The position numbers and the translations under genes were made by a program. From Rhytidiadelphus loreus (taxonomy: Eukaryota; Streptophyta; Bryopsida; Hypnales; Hylocomiaceae): 64,000 nucleotides of DNA. This document shows positions 37,616-49,800 of this stretch, in pieces; within the stretch, counting starts at the first letter, position 1; each line of letters starts with the position of its first letter. The DNA is taken from assembly GCA_947034895.1 (NCBI GenBank), contig OX344762.1, positions 31,042,760 to 31,106,759 of the forward strand. The letters run 5' to 3'. The notes beneath the pieces were generated by a model. The model saw only the letters and a program-made list of their open reading frames with translations, made no database searches and had not been told where the DNA came from.

Positions 37616-40600
37616 TCATAGAGTGTGGAAGGAGGATCTGCTTTTGGCGGTGAAGTCGAGTACAACAACACTCGTGTTGTCCTTTGTTCGCTTCTCCCGG
37701 GCTTGGTCCACAAGCATCTTTGCAATGCCTTGGGCACTGGCTTGAGAACTCTTCAAGCCTCCCTCTACAGTTCGTTCACGAGCCTGAAAAACACAAACCA
37801 ATATCATGAGCAATGAAGTCAACAGAGGAAGGCAGCAGACAAGCATGAAATTCCAATGCAAGGAACAACAATAAGCCAGTGGTGTCGTATTTACCTCAGC
37901 TGCCAATTGCAAAGCTCTTCGTGGACTCAAAACGTCCCAAAGTCCGTCACTGCAAACAACAACGTATCCATCAACACGGGCATCTGAAGGCTTAAACCAA
38001 ATGGTATATATTTCTCAGTGTCAAAGTCTTCCAACTAAGTCTCAGGATACTACATGATTAGCAGTAGTGTTGGTAAATACTGCTGTATTCTCTTCACATG
38101 GCATTTATAATAACTAGTATAGAAGAGTGGAGAATAAACACTTTCACCACGAATAAAGTCACGAAAACTTTCTCATCATAAAGTCAGTCGATATCCAATA
38201 TCCAAATATGAGGTACATACCTGGCCATAACAACCAGACCTAAGCCATCTCCACTCAGTCTGAAGACGTTGCTGATGTAAGGTTCTGCTGAGAACGACGT
38301 TTCTTCCTCTTTCAGAAACTTATCTCCAAGTGCACGGGCTATATTCATCCCTGTACAAGTCAGTTACTTCAATAAGATGATTGCGATGATTCTCAACACA
38401 CAGCACGCTTCCTTGCCCTCTAATCTCAACAAACACACACAAGGTACCAAGGAATGCAGATTGAGGTACTCTAACTCAATCTTACCATTAATTGCTTTCT
38501 CAATGGCATTGTAGACACATGACTAAAACTCATATCCAAACGGCGTCTCCCACATTTGGCAGGGCGAGACCACTTGAGCTCTACTTACCAGCTAGACGGT
38601 TCTCGCCTTCTTTCAGCTGTTTGCCGCACTCTAGTAATCGTAACCTTTCATCTTTACTAGTTAACCTGTGATCTTCCGTCATAAGAAGTTGCTGGTCTCC
38701 ATTGCTGCAATTAACATGTAAAACGAAGAGTTCATTAGCAGCTCTTCGTAAAGTTAATTCACGTGCAGATGAAAATTCAATCAAAATCGAAGCAGGCGCA
38801 GAAAATCGCGACTTGACATGCCAATTGGATCTTTTTTTTAAATCATAATTTGAAGGAAATCTTTGAAAATAAAAATAGAAGTTCCTTCCTAACAAACCCT
38901 TAGCCACAATGTATGTAGAAACCAATCCCATAGTCTGAGCCTGCAATCTAATACATTAGACAGAGCAAACGAATTGTGTAATACACTCATCAACCACTTC
39001 AGCAATACAGTGCTCAATGTCACTCACCTGACAATGCAATGCGAGTCACCGAGATTGGCACATTGAACTAAAAATCCAGAGGTAGAATCTGGCCACACAA
39101 GCAGTACAGTTGCTGTGCAACCCTGCACATTAAAGAACAGAACCAATCAACATGCCAGGTTCCTCAAAAAATTCACCATAATCACTATAAACCCCAAAAT
39201 GTACAACACAAAGTAAACGGTATACTTAACATCCTTCAATCGCAAGATCAAACATATCAAACTCCAAGACTTCATATGCAATGAAACTGTCGACAGCAGG
39301 CAAAATACCTCATACGGGTACTCCAGAGCTTCTTCGGTGTTCTGGAAAGCAGTTCGAAGCACATCAGAGGCTTCATTCTTAGTAAGTACTTCCATTTGGG
39401 TTTCCTCCACTGCAAGAAGTTCGGCCATCTTTTGTGGAATTAATCTAACAAGCAGGTCCACAAACAATAGTCAGGTTACTAAATTATTTCTGATCTCAGA
39501 CCAGATGCACAAAAACCAAAGTAGAGAAAAAACAACAGCTAGTAAAATCTCAAAATATTAAAATACTCAGTCTACTAAGTACAATATGTTGCATCTATAC
39601 CTCCGTGCTTCCTCGGCAGCAGCAGACCCACCATGTCCATCAAACACACAAAAGATCCCAAAAGGTACCTGGAAACAAAAAAGAATATCAAATGAATACG
39701 AGAATTAACTGAAACAGTAGCTGAAAATCGCCACAACTTAAGCCCCCAGGAAACTACTGTCCACATTTATGTTGTGCTAGTAATTTTAGAGACTAGCAAC
39801 GTTTGTAAGTAGACTACAACATTCCCCAACCAAGCAAGGGGAATAAACAAACCTCGAGAGCACCTCTTAAGGGCCATTGACAAAGACATACATCCTCCAT
39901 AGGCAATGGTCTCCCACCCCGGCGATAGGACATGGGATCTGACGCCACTCCTACTTCAAAAGGTGCAGATGCTATGGACAGGTGAGATGCCAGTATTCGC
40001 ACCTACACTTCCCTCCCGCACCCACAAAGAAACAACTGCTCAGCTCAAATAGAAGCAAACGTGCCATTGCCAAGCATATAAAAAGGTCAACATATGATGA
40101 AACTAATCTTGGCAAACAATTGATCAACTCCACTTACAAGTACATTAGATGATGATCCGAGGGTAATAGTATCTCCATTTGCAAGGGCTGTTGGTTGCCC
40201 ACGCTGCCGTACACTTGCGTTCGCTTTGTGAGCGGCTCCTACTGGCCTACTGTTGACAAGAGTCCCATTCAGACTGCCCATGTCTACTAGCTCCCACTTC
40301 AACAACTGACATCCACCAACAAATAGCCAACTGAACTCCAACATCTCTTCCACTATCCAACAAGCTTTGAAAACACCTAAAACCTCAAAATGCTCTATAG
40401 ATTAACATGGAAAAAGGACAAGAACAGTAAGCCAAGACAGTGCCTTTCACTAGTCTGCTTCCAATGTAGTACCTTCGGTATGAGAAATGAAAACTTTTGA
40501 CATACGATAAAATACCGAAATGCATCGAAATCTTAGCAATTCCTGACATTGACATACCGAGATGGATTAGCCTATTACAGCATCCAACAATTCAGGTCCA

Positions 40601-41759
40601 GCACGGGTCAGCTCTCACCTTTGCACTCCAGCTGATGACAACGTGCTTGCCAGAAACCTCGGGGTCATTAAGTGCCAAGTCATTCTGTGGCAAGCGCCCT
40701 ATAGCCAACAGCGCATTTGAACCCACAGCCTGCTTCTCGGCACGGAGGCCAGCTACAGGTCCACCAATTACCTCCAACTGAATTTTACAATCTGCCAAAA
40801 ACAAATAAATAATATTAATTGAAATTCCTAGAAAAAGAGACTCTTCGAAGAACTCTACTACGAAACGAAACTGAAGCGACGTCAAGAGGACGAAGGGAGC
40901 CCAGAGTTCAGAGATAAAAATACAACCATATCCGAAATCTTCTGAACTTGCCAAAGATGATAAATAGATGACTAGGAACTCACTTTGAGAATTTAAATTT
41001 GAAGAAGCAGCAGTCCGTATTTTGGAAATTTCGTCTACTTTCGAGGATACCTCCTTCCGAGAGGTGACTTTTGGGGCGCCATTCTGGGGCTCACTTGCTG
41101 CAGTCACCGCGGTCTCTAAACCTCTTTCTAAATCCCGGAATGTGCTCCGTCCTCTAGAACCCCTCCAAGTCTGCCCTAACTCCACGGGAACCTCGCTATC
41201 GTCTAATAGAGGTTCCAACAAATCCTTAGGTCTCTGCGAACCCCCGAACCCCCACAATGTCAGATCCTAGGCATCAGCAACCAACAAAATTCACAATAGG
41301 CACGACGTTACCATTTCACAAGTCTGCAAATGAATCGAAAGCGTGAAATTAACAACATTGGCTTGTGCACAAAGCAAGGATGTCTCCAAGTACCCTAATT
41401 TTCATCTATCCAACCGCCTCCATTGCCAGAACTACACACCTACTTCCTAATTGCGCATCCCACACCAAAGAGGATGCCAATTTAGGTTACAACCTATTGC
41501 TCCTGGTTAGGTCACGTGGTTTTGAAGCTTTCGTATTGTTGATGCAGAAGACGAAGAAGAAGCAAAGAAATTCACAGAAGGAAGGGAAGAGGCACTATAC
41601 TACCTCTGGTAAGGTCGGATGACTGTTGTCTCTCGCAGGCTCGTCAAGGCTGTGGGTTCGTCGTCGTCGATGACGCAATCGGCAGGAACAAGTGTAGATG
41701 CCGTACGCAACGACCGCCACCAATCCTCCGCAGATGAGCACTTTGAATACGACCTCCAT
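37616..41759 (-). CDS. KAPP: Kinase-associated protein phosphatase (KAPP): signal anchor, FHA, PP2C
   Basis: In seed plants KAPP binds phosphorylated receptor-like kinases through its FHA domain and dephosphorylates them at the plasma membrane. Twelve exons (minus): 41759-41604, 41266-40984, 40791-40619, 40305-40138, 40002-39853, 39668-39601, 39444-39309, 39122-39028, 38704-38589, 38350-38221, 37949-37895, 37783-37616; 1698 nt, 565 aa (Arabidopsis KAPP about 581). Residues 1-24 are a hydrophobic signal anchor followed by a basic cluster. FHA (about 150-258): AIGRLPQND, SGKHVVISW, GSLNGTLVN. PP2C (about 261-560): RPLPMEDVC, VFDGHGG near 320, GCTATVLLV, ANLGDSHCIV, NIARALGDKFLK, ASDGLWDVLS, DNTSVVVLDF, so the metal-binding aspartates are present. 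The open frame continues upstream of 41759 without a stop; the ATG at the signal anchor is preferred by family structure. Confidence 0.94.
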
Positions 41760-43352
41760 CTTGCTGCTGTCCCCCTGTGCGCCCTCCTCCGCCCCGTGCG
41801 TCGTGGTCCTCACCCCAAGGTCCCCCCACATTCTGCTTCCGCCATCCTCCGCCACCACGGAGCATCCCAGTCCAGCACTCGGGCACCTAGCACGCTGCTG
41901 TGATCCTCCTCTGGGAAGAAATGAGACTTGCCCAACGACAACATCAAAACAGGGTTGATCGTAGTTTGGCAGGTCCCCAAAGACGCGGAGTTCTCGCGTG
42001 ATTGCGTACCATTTAGTGCCGTTGTTGCTGGAACAAATGACGCGTAGTACGGAGCAGGGGATGCGCAACGCCGCGAGGGAGTCGGCGAGGATTAGTGACG
42101 CGGTCCGTGCGCGGGGCGAGGTTAAGGTATGGCGAGGCTCCCGCTTCACCAGGCAGCGATCGTGGTGGCTCTGGGTACTGTAGGACGCACCGTCTTCTTC
42201 GTCGTTTCCTTGTTGACACGAAACACCCCTGCCCACCAGTCTATTTTTTTTTGAGCAGGAAACCGTAAAGGAACAAGAGTAAAGGATATTTGGGTTTCTT
42301 TTTACTGCATTTCGCCAAATCTTTCTTACGGAGTATTATTATACATAGTAACCTGCAAATTACCAATTTTACCAATTGAAATATGTATTTTAAAATAGTA
42401 TAAACTGACGTCTTTATATCTTACAGACGATCGCCAGAGTCGCCACATGAGCGACATGGCTGGTGGCAACAAATTTACGCTGCTGCCCACCGAGCTCGTT
42501 TCCCACGGGCACCGGCAAGGGACCCAGTCACCGCATGCGACACGGGCATGGGCAAGGGCATGGGCACTGGTGGAGCATGGATTCTGCTTCCTTGGTTCTT
42601 TGGTACTTTGGTTCTTTATTGGGGCATGCCGTTTGGAAAGGGCTTGATCTCATGATGGTGCCCGAAGAGGCAAAAGACGGATTCCATTGCAAAAAAGAGA
42701 CAAAACGCATCCCCCTCAAGTGTTTGCGAACTTTTGCGCGGGCTTTCTCAAGTTGGGGGTCCCTCAGTGCAGGTCCGTCGTAAACCCTTACGTAGGTTTC
42801 GGACTTGGGACTATTAGGGTTTGGGTGCAGTTCAGGAGCTTGTTGGAATTAGGTCTCATGTAATGCGTTTTTCTGTCGGTGTTTTCTTCAGTGGTTGGAC
42901 AGTGGGAGGTTAGTGTTGGTGTATTGGTGTATTCCGGTGTATTGGTGGTGTTTGCATTGTAATGACTAGAGGTTTTTGTCCGAATGACCTAAGCTTTGTT
43001 CCGAAGTTGCGAAATCGGAATGAAGATCAAAGTTTCTGGCCTTTTTTTTTTACCTCTGTACTTTCTTGTTGCGTTCCGTCTCATCGTTACGACGTTTTTT
43101 AGGGTTTAGTCTTCACTGGAGCTCTTTGGAAGCTCCTGAAAGCTCCAGTGATATGGACGATCACTGGCTACTGCACTACAGAAATCTTATCTGTGAATGT
43201 GCTCCATAGGTTTAGGACCTCAAGGAGGATTTTCGGTGCCGTAGTGAGGGCAGTCTTCTAGGGGTTTAAGATGGTTTGGGGACGTTTTGCTCAATGATCA
43301 GCTTCAGTGATCTTCTTTGGTTTTCAGGCAATCGAAGACGCACGAATTCGAG
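41760..43352. promoter_or_regulatory. Shared upstream region of the divergent KAPP (-) and SAE1 (+) genes
   Basis: The two start codons face away from each other across about 1.6 kb. GC-rich leaders occur on both sides (41760-42240 for KAPP, about 42430-42790 for SAE1) with an AT-rich core at about 42240-42420. A TTTTCAG acceptor ends at 43327, just before the SAE1 ATG, implying a 5'-UTR intron. No TATA box was convincing. Open frames on both strands here are composition artefacts. Confidence 0.5.
43113..43151. repeat. Short hairpin in the SAE1 5'-UTR intron region
   Basis: CACTGGAGCT and its exact complement AGCTCCAGTG flank a loop that itself contains GGAAGCTCC. Small, function unknown. 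Confidence 0.6.
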
Positions 43353-46300
43353 ATGAATCCTCCTACTGAATTGTTGACAGAGCAGGAAGCGGCTGTTTAT
43401 GATCGACAGATCCGCGTTTGGGGAGTTGATGCTCAGAGAAAGTAAGTGTTTGAGGTTCTTATTGTTGTATGTGATACAGGGGAGAGGGGGTTAGTTCAAC
43501 AGTCAATTTCATTAAGTGATTTGGAACGCTATTCCGACACAAATAAATGGTAAATATATGATGTTGTACATCGGGCAATGATCTTCTGGACCTGAAATGG
43601 TGGATTCGGTAGTCTAATTTCTGTATCTTCAGTGTATTGAGAAATTTATCCTGAAGATTGTGGATGTGTGATCCAGATTAAGCAAAGCCCGCGTTCTGGT
43701 GGCTGGCATGTCCGGAGTAGTTGCCGAGGTAGTAAATTCCTTTGCGGCCCACTGTTGTGCTGTTCCATGTAATGTGGATGGTCCTTGTTTTAGTGCAGGT
43801 GTGGTGCATACTGTGAACATTCTCTGCATTTGATGTGTTTATTCGTCTCACTTATCTTCGGGAATGGGTCGTGTGCAGACATGTAAGAACATTGTACTTG
43901 CAGGCATTGGCAGTCTTACTCTGGTTGATGACAGTCCTATGACTTTGGAGGCCTCAGCTGCTAATTTTCTGATCCAATTCGATGAGATGGAGGGTCAAGG
44001 GATCACTGTCGCGGATGCTTGTGCTGCTTCGTTGCGTGATTATAATCCCATGGTCCACGTCAAATCTGAAGCAGGTTTGTAAACTTATCGCTGATTTGGA
44101 GTATCCACCCTCTCGCAATTGTATTGCGCTGGATAGCAGCATGTATTCCTTTCGTTAGATGATGTAGTCCATTTAAAACAAGATGTGTTGTATGGAGTTA
44201 CTCACTGACGTTCTTCAAGTGCAGGCAGTATCCAGAGCAAGCCTGACAATTTCTTTGGCAACTTTGATGCTGTCATATTGGGGCGCTCTTCTGTCAGCCT
44301 AAAGGTCTGCTCTTTTACTAGGTTAAGCACGCCCACTTGATTCTTCTGGCTTTATTTTCGACAGCTATCTTGCTCATTCCGTAGCAGTTATGCTGATTCT
44401 TGCGTATTTAAACTTGAGTTTGAAACTGGGTTTGTCACTTCCATGAAAACAGAAGCATGTGAATGAGGTGTGTCGAAAACAATCCCATAGAATCACATTC
44501 TATGCTGTGGATTGTAGAGGTACTTTTGGGAGCCTATTTGTGGATCTGAAGACACATTCTTATACTTCTAAGGTATTTCTTTCATATCATTTCTATCTTG
44601 CCTTGCCACGTACGTAACCTCCTGTTATCGATAGAAGGAATGCAATCTTTTGAAGAAATTCAGGTGTTTTGAAGACTTTCTACTTGACGTATGCATGTCT
44701 AGGGTAGACCCTTACTTTCGGTGAGACTTGTGTAAAGATGGGACAAAAATCTCCGAATTGAATTGAGTAGCCACTTACGATTGTACTGCTGAGGTCATTG
44801 CTGAGGTCATTACTAGTTGTACAATCATTGCCGCCCCTCCTACCCCTTGCGGAAGAAACGTACTAGCTTCTTTAGTTTTCCAATACCTGGATTTAAACTC
44901 AAGAGTCCTTCCAATTTTTGGATGAAAGTGTGTGAGGATGAAATCGTGACGGCGGGTCGTGACATTGTGTTCTTAATATAATACGGAGTAGATTTGGAAT
45001 TTCTCGTATCCAATTAATATTGGGAATGCGATTCTGTGCTTATACTTCCCTTCATGCATCGCTCATTTTAATTCAAATTTTTTAGTAATTTCTGGTCTGG
45101 ATACCGTGAAATTTAAGCAAGGGATAGGGACCTTCCACGCATAATCGGTGACTCATATTCATGGTGTGGTTCTGCAGAGAGCAAAAGATGATAAAGATGC
45201 ACAACACGAATTGTCTTATCCGAGTCTTGAGGTAATGAGCAAGGATACCACTTCCACATCAGTGACTTATTAGATAGTGCTAGTTGACTAAGAGCATGAT
45301 TGTCGCTGGTATTATTTCAATTAGTTATACCCTATTGGCGCTTTTTAATTCATCCAGAACAACTACTACAGTAGCTTACTTATGATTGCTACACCTTGGC
45401 AGGAAGCATTGGGTGTACCGTGGAATAGCTTTCCAAAGAGAACATCCAAGCTTCTTTTTGCTCTAAGATGTAAGTTTTAATTCGCTATTTTGGGACTCCT
45501 TTATTAGCGAATCCAACGTGTTTTCTTGGCAATGAGTTTTCAGATTGGGTGGTATCAATTGCTCATCGGTGACATGCCCATATGTGGTACACCGTTCTAT
45601 AATGTGCTTTAGGTTGAAGCACCTTGTAGATCCCTAATATAATCTGCCCCCAGCTTATTATCGTCGTGGGTTCCATGCTTGCATTCCTTGCGTTCCATTT
45701 GCCAACTGATCTTGTGCTCCGGTTTGAATGACACATCAGGGATCTGTTGTATGGATTTGAGCAGGTCTCGAAGATTTTGAGCAGGCAGAGGGACGTCAGC
45801 CTGGGCATGTTTCGGTACAGGACTTGCCGGCTATTTTGGCTTTTTGGAAGAAAGCTTGTGAAGCTCAGGTTTGTTAATTGTACTTTTGGACCTGGAGATG
45901 AATGAATGTTTTCTAGGGAGGTTTGTCTTTCCCAGTTTGCTACTGTGAAACAGATTCATTTTCGATATTCCGGGACATAATGGGATGTGAAATGCTCTAC
46001 GCTTTTACGCTAAATAGTAAACACCTTTTCATTATATTATTCAAAATTTAACCGTCGACATTGTACAAACACCTGATTTGATACTCTGGTTGCTAAATTC
46101 ATCAGTTCAATTGTACAATCTGTGCTTTATTACTCGGAATTGCTGGCACTGCATTTGTAGTATTTAACGTTGAGGTGCAACTGGTGGAGTGCAGAAGGTG
46201 TCAGAAACCCTTGTTCCGGAGACTTTATTTCAAAAGTTGCTCAGTGCAGGCAGCACAGAGTTGCCCCCTGTATGTGCTATCATGGGGGGCATTGTTGGCC

Positions 46301-46866
46301 AGGTATACTACTTTATATCTGGTTAATTGTACTTTTGTGACGGAGAGATGCACTTGAATGTTGCATACAAGCTGGGTTAGGAGGCAGTGTCCTACGGCCA
46401 GGGTGAATTGACCCCCTCATTGCCCCTCCAGGGCAAACCCTGGAATTTTTTATTTGCAAGGCTTAATTTTTTTTTGAAATTCTGAATTCATATTTGCAAT
46501 CAGAGGCCCCAAATTACTCTAAGGAGTTGCAAGAATTACCAAAACATTGGCACAACATAGGGGGCTTTTTTTTCAAACCAAAGTTGACCGGGGCAATGAG
46601 GGGGCCAATTCTCCCTGTGCGTGTCCCTACACTAGGTTGTGTTCTCTGGGAGTTCTCATACCTGGTACTGTTCATTACTTTTCAGCTATTTCAGTATTCT
46701 GGGTGATGACTGGCAGGCTACAGTACTGATCAAGTTTTAATTTTGTTTGGTGCAGGAGCTAATCAAGGCAATGTCAAGTAAAGGAGAACCTTTGAAGAAC
46801 TATTTCTTTTTTGATGCTGCTGATGGGAAGGGTATTATAGAAAAGGTTGTACCTAAAGAAGGCTGA
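43353..46866 (+). CDS. SAE1: SUMO-activating enzyme subunit 1 (SAE1/AOS1)
   Basis: Small subunit of the heterodimeric SUMO E1. With SAE2 it adenylates the SUMO C-terminus in the nucleus; the catalytic cysteine is on SAE2. Ten coding exons: 43353-43441, 43677-43728, 43879-44074, 44225-44304, 44453-44572, 45178-45231, 45403-45469, 45765-45868, 46195-46302, 46756-46866; 981 nt, 326 aa (Arabidopsis about 322). Seen: ALYDRQIRVWG-like start (AVYDRQIRVWGVDAQRK), CKNIVLAGIGSLTLVDD, RDYNPMVHV, FYAVDCRGTFGSLFVDL, PSLEEALGVPW, FEQAEGRQPG, AIMGGIVGQELIKAMS, KGEPLKNYFFFDAADGKG. The exon 45765 boundary was fixed by family alignment: the AGA T + GT join gives RCLEDFEQ, while an earlier acceptor (45544) runs into a stop. 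Intron 9 carries a MULE-like MITE. Confidence 0.94.
46396..46620. mobile_element. MULE-like MITE, 225 bp, in SAE1 intron 9
   Basis: Inverted ends CAGGGTGAATTGACCCCCTC and, reversed, CAGGGAGAATTGGCCCCCTC extend to ATTGCCCC on both sides (28 bp, two mismatches). Flanks GTGTCCTAC (46387-46395) and GTGTCCCTAC (46621-46630) look like a ~9-bp target duplication with one indel, as for Mutator-like elements. Related to the 225-bp copy at 54745-54969 inside the LINE. Confidence 0.8.
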
Positions 46867-49800
46867 TTGTGTAGTCAACCATGTATAGAGAGTTAGTACT
46901 CATGTCTCTTACTTCACCGTGCTGGTATTGAACATATTTTGGAGAGGTCGTTTTTCCCTTCCTCCTCAAGAATGATCTTCAGCAGCCCTCGTAGTTCGTG
47001 TGGGATCAAACTTCAGATTCGCTCATTGGTGAAATGGACTCAACTCTGTGCCTGATTTTGATTTGTAAGCACCAGAGCTTGGTTCTCATAGACAGTTTTA
47101 GTGGTCTACTGGGTGCATACAAATTTTACTTGCAGAAGTCTGCGTGATACTAATATTTAACTCCAAAAGCTTTATTTAATATTTCCAGTCACCACAAAGA
47201 GCATTTATGATACTAATCTAATTCCTCATCTCACATTAGTGCACCACATTTGACAAAGCCGTCGTTCTCAAAGCACGTGTCACATCTGGAAATCAACGAC
47301 GGCTTCAACCCCTAAAATTACTTGCAACTAGTGTGGTTGTTGAAGATTTGGTCAACTGCCATGGATTGACTTTTGACTTGTTCACCTGTGAAATTTATAT
47401 TTATAGAAACACATTTTCAATGCAAATCCGAAAATATAATTTGTGCACATTTGCAAGTTTAGATGTATTTTCTATTACAAAAATTTAATTTCTTGCAATC
47501 ATTGAAGGACTTGTGAAGAGTTGCCACTTGGTAGTTTTTTTGACACTTGAGGATATTCTTCCTTGAGGATAATGGCATGAAAAGTAATCTTTTAGGCCAT
47601 AAAATTTGTGTTTTAGAACCTTTTTCAATTTATTTTCTCACTTTTTGTTGTTACAATATAACAATCCATCCATTGGATTGTAGGTAAAGGCGTTTTTGAA
47701 ATTTTCGTGAATTTATTGATGTTTTGGATGTTTTATGCATTTCATAGTTTAAATTCTTTTCCATTGAAAAATCTTAAGACATAAGTGACCATTTTCTATG
47801 TTTTTTGGGCTCAAAATGCAAAAAAAATTTAGAGGTTATAAGAAGTGAAAGCGAAGTGAAAGTTCCTTGTGTAGTAAGTGTAAAGAATTTAAGTGAATAT
47901 CTTATTTGTACACTAGTGGTAATCGTAAAGAATTTAGTAATTTTTGGTTTTAAGGTGACTTGCATGAATTTGAACTCTAAAAAGGAACTAGTATAAGAGT
48001 AAATTATACTTTATAACAAGTACCCTATATGAGTCTGATTCTGCACAATTTAAGTCATCTTGTGATTGATTTAAAATGACATGGATCCTTCAAAATCTGA
48101 CTTAATTAAAAATTCAATTTCTATTACTTAGTACAAATCTAGTTTGAAAAAAACATTTTAGACCATGGTTTTGTGTTAAATTTGCATTTTTTTTAAACAT
48201 AGTTGTGTTAGCTTTAACCAAGATTAAATACAAAATCATAATCTGAAATGATCTTTTACAACATTAATTTGTATATGTGTTTGATACTTCCTTGCCAAAG
48301 CTAGCCTTGACATACAATATTGTAATCCATGTGTTTTTCAATAATTTGCTCTAAGTTCTTAACAAACTATTATCAAAAGATGAGCTATAAATTTCCTCAA
48401 AAACAATAAAAAAATTGAGAGAAATTTTATTTAGAAATATATTCCCACTTTTAATAGATGAAATTGCTAAATTGCTACAAAATCTTTTCATAGTATCACT
48501 ATTTTGGGGAGGTATTGAATATATCCTTATTTAGATGAACATATGAAATTTCATTCATATTTGACAAGTTCCATCTATACCCACAAATGTTGATAGCTTC
48601 ATCATTCTACTATGAAGATTGATTTTTGCATTGTATATTTTTTTACGTCATATGGTTTGGATATTGCAAAAAACAATCTTTACTAGAATTATGAAGCTTT
48701 TTATATTAATATAGATAGATGAAACACACAAAATTTAGATAGTAATTAATTTATTCATCCAAATGAGTATACATTCATTTCAAATGGAGTGATCTTATCT
48801 GAATATTTTGTAACAATTAAAAGATTTTCTAAATTACAAAAAGAAGAATATATTGCCAATCATTCCATCAAAAAAGTTTTTATCCCTTTTGAATGATAAA
48901 TTGCTCAAAAAATCCTTATTGCATTACTCAAATTAAGATAAAATTACCTAATTTTGATCCCTTTTAAAACCAACCCCTACAAATTCTTGTCTAAAATCTA
49001 TTGCTTGTGATTCTTGAGAGCCTAGGGTCAATTTTGTATACACCTATTTTCAACTTTTTAGAAATTCAAAATTTATTCATATGGTGTTTAGGAAATGCTT
49101 AAAAAGAGAATCTAAAATACTCTTTTGACTTCCAATAAGATCCAACAAAAAATTAAGCAATTTAGTAGTAGGAGCATTGCTCAATTGCTTATTTTGACAT
49201 AATTAGATTTAGTTATTTTAAACCTCAAAGGATTGGAATGCCCAATTTTTGGTACAACATGTTTTTTTTGAATATATAGCACAGAAGGAGCATAAATTGA
49301 GATATATTGTAGTGACAAAGTTAGTATTCATGTTGAATTAGATCCAATGACACATGACACTCCTAATTTGAATCATTATTGCACTTGAAGACTACAATGT
49401 TTGTATTTGAGTATGATAAGGTAAGATGCTAAAATGACATTCAAACCAATGATACTAATTGGTGAAATATCAATCCAATGTTTTATAATATTTTAGAAAA
49501 ACAGTTCACATTTTCTGAGTCAAATACAATCCCCTATATGCGGTTTGCCACATACCTTCAAAGCAATGATATTATCATACTTTTGGAAATTAGCCAAAAT
49601 ACTTAGGTGGTCAATTAGTAGTAGCAAAGAAGGCTAATTTTATAATTTACTTTCTTTGATACTTGTGTCAGTTGTGTGATACAAGGGTGATAATTTAGTT
49701 CTATTTGGATGATGCTTAATTAAGTGATACTAGGGTTGATTCTAACTACACACCATAATAGTGCTTGCAAATTTGTCTATTATTTCCATAGAAAATTCCA

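Noticed and set aside
41760..42236. KAPP N-terminal extension of about 160 residues upstream of 41759
   Set aside because: Open by GC-rich composition only. The sequence is unlike any domain, and KAPP begins with the signal anchor.
42447..42783. Overlapping open stretches before SAE1
   Set aside because: Short, overlapping in different frames, in the GC-rich leader region; no domain.
45544..45580. Possible SAE1 exon starting after the TTTTCAG at 45544
   Set aside because: Joined to the previous exon it reaches a stop within ten codons. The acceptor at 45764 restores the family sequence FEQAEGRQPG with exact spacing.
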